DNA of 64,000 nucleotides from Paenibacillus sp. SYP-B3998 (GTDB lineage Bacteria; Bacillota; Bacilli; Paenibacillales; NBRC-103111), in assembly GCF_010820665.1 (NCBI RefSeq), contig NZ_JAAIKC010000017.1, positions 17,520-81,519 of the forward strand. Direction: 5' to 3'. Of this stretch, positions 9,387 to 18,696 are shown one piece after another (the stretch's first letter is position 1; each line of letters begins with the position of its first letter). The position numbers and the translations under genes are program-made. Under the pieces are notes generated by a model. That model was not told the origin of the DNA and did not search any database. It saw only the letters and a list, made by a program, of their open reading frames with translations.

Positions 9387-9595
9387 CACTACGTGAGATC
9401 GTTTTGGGGAGTGATTTCGATGTCCAGTGTGTCTGGTACATTAAACACCTATAATTCCTAGTTAATTACTATGAATTACAACCCATGGTTAATTTTATTA
9501 AAAACATCTGCAATAGTCAACCATAAATTTGAAAAACTGTTTGATCAGCATAGAGTTGGCTGCTGGGCTCGCTTGCTCAAGCCACTCTATAGCAT

Positions 9596-9639
9596 AAAAA
9601 GCAGGTATCGCAGCGTTAATTCTGCGATACCTGCTTTTC
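9596..9639 (-). terminator. intrinsic terminator after the ankyrin lipoprotein gene
   Basis: Perfect 13-bp stem (GCAGGTATCGCAG at 9601-9613 with its complement at 9622-9634), AAAAA on one side and TTTT on the other. The stem nearly repeats the terminator stem at 1468-1499. Confidence 0.8.
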
Positions 9640-9716
9640 ACCCATTTCCGAAGCCGAAGGTTCTATATACCGGGTGCATTCAACCCAGTAATTGTAAATG
9701 ACCAAGTGCAGAAGCA

Positions 9717-11321
9717 TCAGTACCTTTTCAGCTTAAGGATCTCAGCCTTCGATGTAAGTTCTAGCTTCTCCTCAGGATCTTGCAAGTACCAATGATTAAA
9801 CCCGTATTTTTCTAACAATTTAGTTATCGCAGGCTCATCCCTAAAATAAGCATTTAAAGAGGCCTCACCTGGCATTGTAAATACGACTTCATCACCATTA
9901 GCCCCATGTTTAAGTAATTCCTCAGCTATTGTGTAATCACCGTCAGCCAAACTAAAAGCATGCCTTAGTGGTGAACTTTTAAATTCATAATTACCCATAG
10001 GCAAATTAGGGTCTGCTCCATGTTCTAGAAGCCACTTGATTTTCTCAGCATCCTTAGCAACTATCGCATTTCCAAGAACAGTCCCCGGCCAAGTATTGGC
10101 ACTAGAGTTAAAAACTTGACCAGAAGTATAAACCGAGATATTAGCATTTATAGGTACAGAATTCTCGCCATCCTGAATGATATCTTTGATTTGATCAACA
10201 GATAAACCGTTACCGTTTATTAAGAGTTTTACCGTTCTTTGGGCCTGAATCATACTGCTTTTACTAAGTTTACTCCGAAGCCTGTCTAATATTTTCTGAT
10301 CAGTAATCCCTCTAATAAGTGCTACTGTATATGCGTAGTTACCGTTCTCATCTTTGATATCCGTTTTTATTTGATAAGTTAAAAGCCTATCTAACAACTG
10401 ATTTTTGCCATTCACATCAAATCTTGCAATAGCTTCAAATAAGTAATATTGCCCATCAGCTAAAGGTCTATCTAACGATTCACCGCAGCTTACTAGTGTA
10501 TTTACATCTCCACTTTCTAATATACTTCTAGTTCCTTCTTTACTTTTCACACCTAACATTTGTCTGAAATTGTAATCTTTCTCCTCGGTCACATTTTCAC
10601 ACCAACGGCTGGCTTTTATATCCTCGAAAGAAACCTCTCTGATTTCATCTAACTGAAATTCAAGGACATCAAAATTAAAATGAACCTTCGCCGAACCCTG
10701 TAATATCGTTGGGTGATAGCCAAGCCGAAAGCTTGCAGTTCCAACATTATCTTTATCCAACACAAAGTTATCGAAATGGGCAGTATGAAAGCCCATATAC
10801 TTGTCGGTAATCCAATCATGCAGTTCTTTATTATTTACTTTAGAATCTAAGTCGTAAAAAGAAGTTTTGCTGAGTTTACTGAATACGTCACGATCTAACT
10901 CGATAGCGTCTTTATTTTTATTTAGTTTAATGACCGCCACATTCATATTGCCATCACTTCCGCCGGAGGGGGCAGCTATGATGATGTTCTTTTCTCCTTT
11001 GGCACCTGAAAGCTGCTTAATATCTAATGGCAATTTGCCAAATTCCTCTACTTTTAATTCAAATGATCTCTTTCCATTTGTTAAGCTAACTTTGAAACCA
11101 CCTTGACCACCGCTAGCATCAGAAACAACATTCGTTTCATAAATTTCTCGATTTAACGTTACTTCATAATGCTTTAATTTTTCGTCTTTACTGCCCTGCA
11201 CTGGTTTACTCGTCTCTTTCATTTCTACAGTTTGTGGAGGAGTCGTATTCATACTCTTTTCTCCGCCCGAGCAACCCGTCATCCACAAAAACGAAAGTAC
11301 AAACAATAAGAACTTTTTCAA
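9717..11321 (-). CDS. lipoprotein with C-terminal ankyrin repeats
   Basis: 534 residues from a TTG start at 11321, preceded by GGGGG. Signal peptide and lipobox MTGC (Cys17) predict a lipid-anchored protein outside the membrane. The central ~350 residues are unlike anything I recognise. The C-terminal third has two or more ankyrin-like repeats (AKDAEKIKWLLEHGADPNLP, then TIAEELLKHGANGDE), a protein-binding fold. Followed by its own terminator at 9601-9634. Function unknown; the ankyrin call rests on the LLEHGAD/LLKHGAN signatures. Confidence 0.75.
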   Translation of the reverse strand: MKKFLLFVLSFLWMTGCSGGEKSMNTTPPQTVEMKETSKPVQGSKDEKLKHYEVTLNREIYETNVVSDASGGQGGFKVSLTNGKRSFELKVEEFGKLPLDIKQLSGAKGEKNIIIAAPSGGSDGNMNVAVIKLNKNKDAIELDRDVFSKLSKTSFYDLDSKVNNKELHDWITDKYMGFHTAHFDNFVLDKDNVGTASFRLGYHPTILQGSAKVHFNFDVLEFQLDEIREVSFEDIKASRWCENVTEEKDYNFRQMLGVKSKEGTRSILESGDVNTLVSCGESLDRPLADGQYYLFEAIARFDVNGKNQLLDRLLTYQIKTDIKDENGNYAYTVALIRGITDQKILDRLRSKLSKSSMIQAQRTVKLLINGNGLSVDQIKDIIQDGENSVPINANISVYTSGQVFNSSANTWPGTVLGNAIVAKDAEKIKWLLEHGADPNLPMGNYEFKSSPLRHAFSLADGDYTIAEELLKHGANGDEVVFTMPGEASLNAYFRDEPAITKLLEKYGFNHWYLQDPEEKLELTSKAEILKLKRY

Positions 11322-11461
11322 ATGTATAGCCCCCGCTTTATAAGATAAAAACGCTGTTATCAGAACCCTAGTGATGGCTCTTCATACAGATTTCCTTTTA
11401 ACAACATGACTCGATTTGCCTTTCTCTCCACATCAGAGATGGTCCAAAACCCCCGTCATTT

Positions 11462-12127
11462 TCAAAGCGTCATAGCCTGCCCATATCGCGCTAAGAACGC
11501 CTCCTTTTTTTTATAATCCGGTATAATACTCCCAACGCGTCTCCAAAATGATCTATCATGATTCATATGAAGCAGATGACATAATTCATGGATGATCACA
11601 TAATCTATAACTTCAATTGGAGCCATGGCTAAACGATAATTAAAGGTTACCTTTTTATCCGAGCTGCAACTTCCCCACTTGGTGCTAGACTCTACTACCT
11701 CGATGGTTTTGGGCTTTACTCTCAGTTGTATTTGATATCTATTTATTCGTTCTCCTATAATCTTCTTACAGCTTGAAAAATAAAACTTTTTGAGATTCCT
11801 TTTAAGTTCCTCTTCATTTAACTCGCCCGTATCTATTAACTCATGAAGAAAATACTCTTTCCCAAGATAGAGGAACTTCCCTTTATTTTCGTACTCTCTT
11901 GGCTTCGGTGCTTCTCGAGCCGCCGCATTTTCACGCGATTTCTCCAGTATCCATTTCCCATGATGTTCCACTGCACTTATTATCATCTCATGACTTGTAA
12001 CATTAGGGACTTTAACCGTTATGAGACCTAACGAATCTATGTGAATTGAAATCTTCTTTCTCTTCCCATATTGAACATTAACTTCGATTATATGATTTTC
12101 AAATTCAATCTTCATAACCACCATCAT
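11462..12127 (-). CDS. YgjP/WLM-type zinc metallopeptidase-like protein
   Basis: 221 residues. The HELCH motif (His180) followed by LHMNHDRSFW fits the YgjP/SprT-like (DUF45, M48-related) zincin family, where HExxH and a downstream histidine bind zinc. A conserved block STKWGSCSS precedes it, as in that family. No signal peptide, so cytoplasmic. It starts 2 bases after the stop of the preceding lipoprotein gene, so the two are probably cotranscribed. ATG at 12115 is an alternative start. The physiological substrate is unknown. Confidence 0.85.
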   Translation of the reverse strand: MMVVMKIEFENHIIEVNVQYGKRKKISIHIDSLGLITVKVPNVTSHEMIISAVEHHGKWILEKSRENAAAREAPKPREYENKGKFLYLGKEYFLHELIDTGELNEEELKRNLKKFYFSSCKKIIGERINRYQIQLRVKPKTIEVVESSTKWGSCSSDKKVTFNYRLAMAPIEVIDYVIIHELCHLLHMNHDRSFWRRVGSIIPDYKKKEAFLARYGQAMTL

Positions 12128-12129
12128 TT

Positions 12130-13512
12130 CTATAAGTCTCTTTTATAAACACCATTCGCGCTAACATTCGCTCCAAATGCAGACCTTCCCTTTGCAGTTA
12201 CTTCAAATGTGTCATTCCCGAAAAACTCAAATGTCAATTCAAAATCAAAATCATCCGCTTTATAGGTAGCTATATAACCATCTAATGTTGCAATCTCTTC
12301 GATATTTCCCACGTTTACATTTCCAGTTTCAGCGCCTTTAGCTCTCCCATTTACATGGAAGGCATCTACAGCAAACTTGATCTTGCCATCGCTTATACTT
12401 TCTATATTAATTTGAGATTTATCGTATTCATTCGAAGAAATTTTCGTGAAATTACCTACAAAGTTTTTCATATCAAATGGCTTCGCCAGATCAAGTACTT
12501 GTTTCACTGTCAGCGTTCTACTGGTTGAAGAACCCATTATTCTATTTTCCAAAATTGTATCTTCGATGAAATTACCCCATGTGTCATTTTTAAATATAAA
12601 TACATCGGAGAATGGTTTAGCGCCATCTTGTCCCCCGCCAGTGATAAAATTAGCTATGACGATGATATCTGTATAACCGCTCTTTAAGCTGTAATCATCT
12701 ATATCTTTAAACGAAATGGCTTCGAATGAGCTAAACATAGCATGGCCATCTTTTCTGTTTGGCGTTAAGACAATGTCTTTCTTTCCCCCAGTCAAAATTA
12801 AAGATAATGGAAAATCTTTATTATTACCCAATTTCGTAACCGGTGTTACCGTCAATTCGCCTATGTCTTCGAACTTTCTTGCGAAAATTTGTTTTTCCTC
12901 AACTTTATATCCCCGTTCCTTGAACCTATCTATGGTAAGGTTCATCGTCCTCATCTTATTAAAAATCCCTTCCTCATATTCAGGTAACATCTGAAATGTT
13001 TTTAGAACATCCGCCATCTGCTCCTGCATCTTTGTCCATGCATCGAAGTTTTTTTTATCACCTTTACTATCAAAAGGAGCTCCAAGCGAAGAATTTTCTA
13101 TATACACGTACCCGTTTCGTTCCCCCAAAAATCTAAAAAAGCCAGCTTCTTTATAGGTATTCCAAGTATCTTTTGATACTATTCTAATTCCGCGCAAGTA
13201 TCCCGTTTGCTCTGCATTCGCTTTAAAACTGATTACAATACCGTATGCAGAATCTTCAATCAGATATTTACCTTGCCAGGAGGTAGGGAAGCTTAAGGAA
13301 AATCCCAGCTTTTTATTTTCATATAAAAAATCTTTTGATTGCTGCGCATTAGCTTTTGTATCTTGTGCACTCGTTGTTGATGTTGGTTCTAGCGTTGATA
13401 GCTGAGGCGCTTGTGTTGAAGATTCCACCGAGTTACGGGTAGCCGATTCCGGATTTCCCGACCCGCACCCGGAAACAATTATAAAAAGTATAACAACAAC
13501 TAATTTCCACAT
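12130..13512 (-). CDS. putative lipoprotein, unknown function
   Basis: 460 residues with signal peptide and lipobox VSGC (Cys16), followed by a Ser/Thr/Gln-rich linker (residues ~20-60). After it comes a domain opening with KLGFSLSFPTSWQGKY, a pattern often seen in PsbP-like or DUF-type extracytoplasmic domains of Firmicute lipoproteins. The rest is not recognised. TAGGAG lies 8 bases before the ATG. The peptidase gene follows almost directly. Confidence 0.7.
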   Translation of the reverse strand: MWKLVVVILFIIVSGCGSGNPESATRNSVESSTQAPQLSTLEPTSTTSAQDTKANAQQSKDFLYENKKLGFSLSFPTSWQGKYLIEDSAYGIVISFKANAEQTGYLRGIRIVSKDTWNTYKEAGFFRFLGERNGYVYIENSSLGAPFDSKGDKKNFDAWTKMQEQMADVLKTFQMLPEYEEGIFNKMRTMNLTIDRFKERGYKVEEKQIFARKFEDIGELTVTPVTKLGNNKDFPLSLILTGGKKDIVLTPNRKDGHAMFSSFEAISFKDIDDYSLKSGYTDIIVIANFITGGGQDGAKPFSDVFIFKNDTWGNFIEDTILENRIMGSSTSRTLTVKQVLDLAKPFDMKNFVGNFTKISSNEYDKSQINIESISDGKIKFAVDAFHVNGRAKGAETGNVNVGNIEEIATLDGYIATYKADDFDFELTFEFFGNDTFEVTAKGRSAFGANVSANGVYKRDL

Positions 13513-13620
13513 TATGGACTCCTACTTTCTACATTCTCCTTTATTGCGCATGCCTTACACATGTTGAATCTTTTCATTGTATCCTTTAAGAGGAGTGTTT
13601 GTCTCGCTATGATTTTTTAG

Positions 13621-14086
13621 TATTGTGTGAATAAATGGAAGAATAACAACAAGAAACATGAGAACACAACTTTCAACATGACTTGAAAGGTATTAAAAAA
13701 GCGTTGGAACTTGATTGCGGCGAAGGTCGAAATGCTATACATATCGCAAAACAAGGCGTCAGCGTAGATGCTGTAGATATTTCCGAAGAAGCAATAAAAG
13801 GTGCTCGGTACAATGCAAATAAGCATGCAGTTAATATTAACTTTTATTGTGACAGTGTGTTTAATCTTACATTCGAAAAGCACACATTTGATTTGGTCTA
13901 TGATTCTGGACTATTTCATCATTTGCTCCCCCACCGTAGAATACAATATATATAATGTCAGGAAAATTTGAGTTGGTCGAGTTAAGGTATATGAATAAGG
14001 AACCAAAAGAGCAGGGGTTCGGAGAATCCTTCCTATGGGCAAGTCTAGGAGAAACAAACAATGATGGCATCCACCTGATGAATTAG
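13621..14086 (+). pseudogene. class I SAM-dependent methyltransferase, degraded
   Basis: The frame at 13683-13955 reads KGIKKALELDCGEGRNAIHIAKQG, with motif I variant LDCGEG, then VDAVDIS, and stops after HHLLPHRRIQYI. The C-terminal end of the same family appears in another frame at ~13961-14086 (KFELVELRYMNKEP, then GESFLWASL). Residues before 13683 (HENTTFNMT) are in yet another frame. So the gene has at least two frameshifts and an internal deletion. It is the only plus-strand gene in this stretch. Confidence 0.75.
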
Positions 14087-14202
14087 GAGAAGTACAACTT
14101 AGAGCCCTTACAGTCAATGAAACCAAGGCACTTTTAGAATAAATATCTTGGTCGGTCACATAATCATCTACTAATTCTTTCCCCCCTATTACCAAAAGAA
14201 AA

Positions 14203-14231
14203 AAGCCTCTCTTGTCAAGAAGGGCTTTTTA
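14203..14231. terminator. intrinsic terminator
   Basis: AAAGCC...GGCTTT stem with an internal TCTTG/AAGA pairing and T5 on the plus side, A6 on the other, so it may act in both directions between the two pseudogenes. Confidence 0.55.
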
Positions 14232-14262
14232 TACCGTATGAATCCGCATAATACTCCAAAAG

Positions 14263-14517
14263 CTATGAGAGATGACGATAAAGCAAATATTCACTTGGCT
14301 GCAAACCTGATATTGTAAGAGCCGTTTGTTTTATCATTAATATAATACTTCGCTTTCCATTTTCCAGGAAAACAGCTACTAAACTGACTATTAGCTTTAC
14401 GTTCTTGTATTTCAGATCGCTAATGCCAAGCTTTTCTAAATAGTAGCTTGCTTTATCTTTTTTCTCTTTTGATTTCATATCTCGCTTGAAAAATGGCAAA
14501 GCAACGTTTTCATACAC
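14263..14517 (-). pseudogene. ABC transporter ATPase fragment (MacB/LolD-like), degraded
   Basis: The 84-residue frame begins ENVALPFFKR and continues KASYYLEKLGISDLKYKN, the stretch that comes before the signature motif in MacB/LolD-type ATPases. After it the frame is scrambled: the expected SGGQ and Walker B residues are missing, although a RSIIL-like string survives. Walker A is absent upstream. A remnant, not a working gene. Confidence 0.5.
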
Positions 14518-14536
14518 ACTATAATTATGCCCTCGA

Positions 14537-15907
14537 TCATTTCCTAGGTTTAAGATAAGGCTCCATCAGCTTCCTTAGCATCCCCTTCACTTGCCTTAAG
14601 GAGGAAGGAACTTCCCGTTCCACCTGCTCCAGAGACCGGAACGGAAATTCCTCGAGCAGCCCCCGCACATTGGTGCGAATATAATCCTTGTCCGTCTTGT
14701 GCTGCTGCAGAAGCCGCTCAAAAACTTCAAGCAGTCTGGCATCCGTCACGCCCCTCAGCGCCTGCAAAGCGATGAGCTGCACCCGCGCTTCCGTATCTTC
14801 CAAGGCCTCGATGAATTTCGACACATAGTCCGCTTTCACAGGGGCAGGGGATTTTCCCGCTTGATACAGCGCCTGGATGCGAATGTTCTTGTTGGGATAG
14901 GAAAAAAAAGGCAGCATGATCAGTAGCATGTCCACCCCGGCTTCGCTCAATATCATCGCTAAGAAGAGAAACGCCTCCTCGTCGGTCTCCAGCGGCAGCA
15001 TGGCTGCAAGCTCCTCGGTAAAGCTCCGATCCCCTTCGGGCATGTACCACTTGATAAACTGCAGCGCAAGCAGGCGATCGGCGGCGTCTTGGCTGCGCAG
15101 CTTCTGCCTGATCAGCGGCTCCGCCTGGCCGAATCTCATCTTGGCCAGCACCTGAAGTGCCCAGCGGCACACTTCACTGGAGCTCTCGTGATAGTGCCGT
15201 AGGAGAAAGCCGACGGTTTCATCGCCAATGTCCGGCAGCTTAAGCATACCTTCCAGCGCTTCGATCTTGATGCTTTCCTCCGCAGCCGACCGGTACAGCT
15301 CCATCAGCTCCCGGTCGTCCCCGCCGCGGCGCAGCCCGAACCACGCGCTGTCGTAACCCGCGATCGTCTCGTCCAGCCAGCGCTCGTACCAGTCCAGAAA
15401 GTTCTCTTCATAGGTAAAAAATGTCTTTAGACTGTCCAGATCGACATAGATCACTTTACCCCGGTAATCACCTGTAATCATCAGCATCGTTTCGTAGGTG
15501 CAACCCTGCTCGCCGATATTGAGCAGCCCTGGGTACTTCTCGTCTTCATCGTCCTCGGAATTTTCATCCAAGCCGCCCTCGGACGTTCCGGACAGCTCCA
15601 GTTTATCTCCCGGGCGCAAGGGCGAAGGCTGCCCTATGAGGTCAAGATCAATGGCCTGCTTGGCGCCCAACGGATGAATTCCGTAATAAGGTCCCGCTCC
15701 TCCGTTCCCCAGCTCCGTTACAAAAGACGCATAAGACTCAGGCAGAGCGATTCCGTGCGCTTGTTCGAACCGCCGAAGCTCGGCAAGGCTAAGCGGCTCG
15801 TTCAGCTTGTACTTATGCGCTCTAGATCCGAATACACTGCACTCCGGATCGGCTTTGGCCGCTTGCTCCAGCTTCCGGCGAATCCGGTACAATTGTTCTC
15901 TTCGCAT
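14537..15907 (-). CDS. SMI1/KNR4 (SUKH) domain protein with HEAT-like repeats
   Basis: 456 residues from ATG at 15907, chosen because AGGGGGGAG lies directly upstream; ten more codons are open before it. Residues ~40-190 match the SMI1/KNR4 fold: LAELRRFEQAHGIALPESYASF and GNGGAGPYYGI. Residues ~210-440 are helical, HEAT-like repeats (ALEGMLKLPD, ALQVLAKMRFG, ALEDTEARVQLIALQALRG). SUKH proteins often act as immunity proteins to secreted toxins; no toxin gene is visible beside it. It is more GC-rich than the genes around it, which may indicate transfer. Confidence 0.8.
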   Translation of the reverse strand: MRREQLYRIRRKLEQAAKADPECSVFGSRAHKYKLNEPLSLAELRRFEQAHGIALPESYASFVTELGNGGAGPYYGIHPLGAKQAIDLDLIGQPSPLRPGDKLELSGTSEGGLDENSEDDEDEKYPGLLNIGEQGCTYETMLMITGDYRGKVIYVDLDSLKTFFTYEENFLDWYERWLDETIAGYDSAWFGLRRGGDDRELMELYRSAAEESIKIEALEGMLKLPDIGDETVGFLLRHYHESSSEVCRWALQVLAKMRFGQAEPLIRQKLRSQDAADRLLALQFIKWYMPEGDRSFTEELAAMLPLETDEEAFLFLAMILSEAGVDMLLIMLPFFSYPNKNIRIQALYQAGKSPAPVKADYVSKFIEALEDTEARVQLIALQALRGVTDARLLEVFERLLQQHKTDKDYIRTNVRGLLEEFPFRSLEQVEREVPSSLRQVKGMLRKLMEPYLKPRK

Positions 15908-16100
15908 GTGCTCCCCCCTTAAATAGACCTCTGTCAATATTTTCAGCAGCCTTTCTATGAGCTTTGGTAAAATTACTTATTGTAAATATCCAAACATCAT
16001 AACAAACATGTACCTGTTTTCCAACTTTAGATTTTACAACAATTCTCAAGCTTCCTAGCCAACGCTTCTCAATTATTTTCTTTAATCATAGCCGTCCCCA

Positions 16101-18188
16101 TCAAGCAATAAACTCAGCCATGATTTTGCTTAATTCAAAGGGAGTAACTCCTTCATTCACAGAAAACACCGTCTGAGCGCTATCGGCATGTTCCACGATT
16201 CGACCTCTGGACACAGCATGAAGCATGAATAAATCATACAGGTTAGGCTTTGTTAAGGAGGTCATCGCTTTCCCCATTAGAACCATACCTTTTTGATTTC
16301 CCTCTACATTGTTGTAATAGTTAGGATGCATTTGCAGCGCTAAATCACACCAAATAACCTCCCGCTCCACCAAATCCAAAATAACTGGAATCGCAATTCT
16401 CGTGTCTGCAGCAATATCGATTCGATCCACCACTGACGAAGGTTCGAAAACTTCCCCAGAATTGGGATGCTTCCTCATCATCCAACCTGCAAAACATTCA
16501 GGCAAATCACAGTAAGGCTGCTCAGTAAACGAATTCAGTGAGGCGACAATGTAGCGTCCACCATATTTAACAACAGAAGGAATATCAATATCTATAAACT
16601 CGCAAGCCCCTGAGGGTGCCGATGTAATATCTCCGCTGTGAGCGGCTTTATATTTAGCTGAACGCAAATTCGTGTAGGAAATATGTTCGATATACTGCCA
16701 ATGCTCGTCATACATAACAGCAGAGAGGTCAATATCGACTCTTCCTGTATATATTCCGTCTACCTTCCCTTCTTTCCACCATAAGAAAAAGCGGATCGTG
16801 TCCCCCTCTGGCATCTCAAGTCGGCTACCCCGAACAATCGTACGAAGTGCCTTGCTCGCCGACCTCTGGGAGAAAGGCATGACATACTGCCTCAATCTCG
16901 CGTCAACATAAACGTCCCCTAGCGGAGGAAGTTCAGAGAATCGATTCATCAACGTGTTTTTGCACGTTTGTACAATCGTTTCACAAGCTTCGGTTGCAAT
17001 GTCGGGAAGTGTATTCGGGATAGCTATTGCTTTCGCTACGTTTCCTTTTGGAAAGAACGTCCGCAACTCATGCCTTTCATTCCTATGGCTAAAATGAGCC
17101 ATGACTTGTAACAACACTGGAGTCGAAACATGTACTGCAATTTCCGCAAACTTTTCAATAACTGGGGAGAAATCCTCATTGATTCTTAGCAAATGATCCA
17201 GCCGTCTAGCAAACTCACCTGCACGATCTTTTAATATATCCACGGCAAGTAATGTATCCTTATCGCGAAGCGCATTTTCAACCTTGCCACCGAACGTTTC
17301 ATAAGGTTTATTATTTCTTAGGATATCAAAAGCTTCCTTACAGCCATCATATTTATTTTTATATTCGGCAGGGTGTAGAATCTCTCCGAGACGGATCCAG
17401 CGATTTTTATGGCGCAGCATATCCTCAACTCGATTCCCGCATTGCTCAAGCAGGTCCAAAAGCAACCGCCTCTCAGCCCGCTTGAATTTTCGGAACTTCG
17501 TGTTTGCTGCAAGACTTACATCCCCACCCGACAGTGCGACAGCTAACCTTAGTACATCCGTTGCAGTCTTCATGTATTTTCCGATGAGTTTGATGTTTGC
17601 CTTCTCATATTTGAGGAGCGCGCCCACAACAAAACCCACATTTTCTTTTAAAGGAATCTCACCTGGCAGCACGGTACTTAGATCATCATAAGTTTCGATT
17701 ACCCATTCAATATCTTCCTTTTCCGATTCCGAGATCGATACCTTTGCTTGAATGAGATTACGAATGATCTGAGTAAAATCTTCCGGATTTCCTAAATCGA
17801 TGATTTCCAAATCAACCTGATCCAATAAGGGAATTCTTTCCATGGGAGCATGTTCGGGCAGTTCGAGCGTTACATAGTGAAGGATGGCGTTAACGTACAG
17901 TTCTGCATCCCTAGCTATCATAACTTGTTGGGGGAAATTAGGGTACATCGGCTTGAAATTTACATGCTCCCCTACGAGGGATTTCAAATCCTGCACAAGC
18001 TGCTGATACATCCCCAAAAACTCATCTACAGACATCGTTTGAAGAACTTCCATAAGTGGTTTGGAGAAAGTAAACCCTAAGTACTCCATATTTTTCATTG
18101 CTGTTGCTATATATTTTTGGGGAAGACGGTGTTGCCCAGGTTGTACAATGAGCTTTCTATTTCTTCTTAGATAAATGATATTTCTCAT
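16101..18188 (-). CDS. large cytoplasmic protein resembling Ter-associated MXAN_6230/SCO0854 family
   Basis: 695 residues, no signal peptide or membrane helix. The C-terminal half has the string RGSRLEMPEGDTIRFFLWWKE, then RVDIDLSAVMYD, HSGDI, EFIDIDI and RYIVASLNSFTEQPY. I associate this pattern with the bacterial MXAN_6230/SCO0854 family linked to tellurite-stress (Ter) systems, here without an obvious RING finger. The N-terminal ~400 residues are helical and unrecognised. AGGAGG lies 12 bases before the ATG. Its leader carries two tandem structured elements (18224-18367). Assignment is by memory of motifs and not certain. Confidence 0.6.
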   Translation of the reverse strand: MRNIIYLRRNRKLIVQPGQHRLPQKYIATAMKNMEYLGFTFSKPLMEVLQTMSVDEFLGMYQQLVQDLKSLVGEHVNFKPMYPNFPQQVMIARDAELYVNAILHYVTLELPEHAPMERIPLLDQVDLEIIDLGNPEDFTQIIRNLIQAKVSISESEKEDIEWVIETYDDLSTVLPGEIPLKENVGFVVGALLKYEKANIKLIGKYMKTATDVLRLAVALSGGDVSLAANTKFRKFKRAERRLLLDLLEQCGNRVEDMLRHKNRWIRLGEILHPAEYKNKYDGCKEAFDILRNNKPYETFGGKVENALRDKDTLLAVDILKDRAGEFARRLDHLLRINEDFSPVIEKFAEIAVHVSTPVLLQVMAHFSHRNERHELRTFFPKGNVAKAIAIPNTLPDIATEACETIVQTCKNTLMNRFSELPPLGDVYVDARLRQYVMPFSQRSASKALRTIVRGSRLEMPEGDTIRFFLWWKEGKVDGIYTGRVDIDLSAVMYDEHWQYIEHISYTNLRSAKYKAAHSGDITSAPSGACEFIDIDIPSVVKYGGRYIVASLNSFTEQPYCDLPECFAGWMMRKHPNSGEVFEPSSVVDRIDIAADTRIAIPVILDLVEREVIWCDLALQMHPNYYNNVEGNQKGMVLMGKAMTSLTKPNLYDLFMLHAVSRGRIVEHADSAQTVFSVNEGVTPFELSKIMAEFIA

Positions 18189-18223
18189 TGCGGCCTAATG
18201 CCTCCTCTTATTCATAAAAATAA

Positions 18224-18367
18224 AATCAGGTAACTTGCATCTCTAGTTTTATCAAAGGTTGGTTTAGAAGGAAGAGATGCAATAGCCTGATTGTGTATTT
18301 CTTCAGGAAAGCTGCCACCCTAGATATCAGGGTGAGTTATAGAAGGAAGGATGGCAATAGCCTGAAG
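18224..18367 (-). ncRNA. tandem pair of structured RNA elements in a 5' leader
   Basis: Two copies (18224-18292 and 18301-18367) with the same architecture. The outer stem is AATCAGG/CCTGATT in one and CTTCAGG/CCTGAAG in the other. The inner stem is TGCAT/ATGCA versus TGCCA/TGGCA, so stem bases change in compensating pairs. Unpaired stretches are conserved (minus strand CTATTGC and TTCCTTCTA). They lie 36 bases upstream of the 695-aa gene, and the proximal one is followed by TTTTATTTTTAT on the minus strand. No riboswitch class I can name matches. Confidence 0.5.
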
Positions 18368-18562
18368 AGTTTAAAAGAAAACAACGTACTCAAGTTATCC
18401 GCGACTTTCATTGGCGGCCTCTTGAGTGCTATCATCCCATATGTTGGAGTGCACGAACATGGCGAAAGTATTACGACAATACTCATTTTTGCTTAACATC
18501 CACAATTTCGACTCCTTAGAGACAACATTTTTTTGCCATGCGTACACGAGATGATTAGAAAA

Positions 18563-18591
18563 AAGCCTCCGCCAAATAATGGTGGAGGCTT
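18563..18591 (-). terminator. intrinsic terminator after the helicase remnant
   Basis: AAGCCTCCGCC (18563-18573) pairs with GGTGGAGGCTT (18581-18591), followed by a T-run on the minus strand. The rest of 18368-18696 holds no gene I can support; a plus-strand frame there has no ribosome binding site. Confidence 0.75.
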
Positions 18592-18696
18592 TCGAGTCTA
18601 AAGAAACATAGATTAACCTATTATTCAATTGAAACAACCCTATCTTAAAGACAGGGCCTACTCGTATCCGCCAGTACCATTCAGTATAAGATAAAC

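Noticed and set aside
13617..13883. Minus-strand 88-codon frame opposite the methyltransferase remnant
   Set aside because: The plus strand has clear methyltransferase motifs; the minus frame has none.
18293..18496. Plus-strand frame with a membrane-like end (FIGGLLSAIIPYVGVHEHG)
   Set aside because: It starts within the structured RNA elements, has no ribosome binding site and no recognised family. Kept only as a weak possibility.
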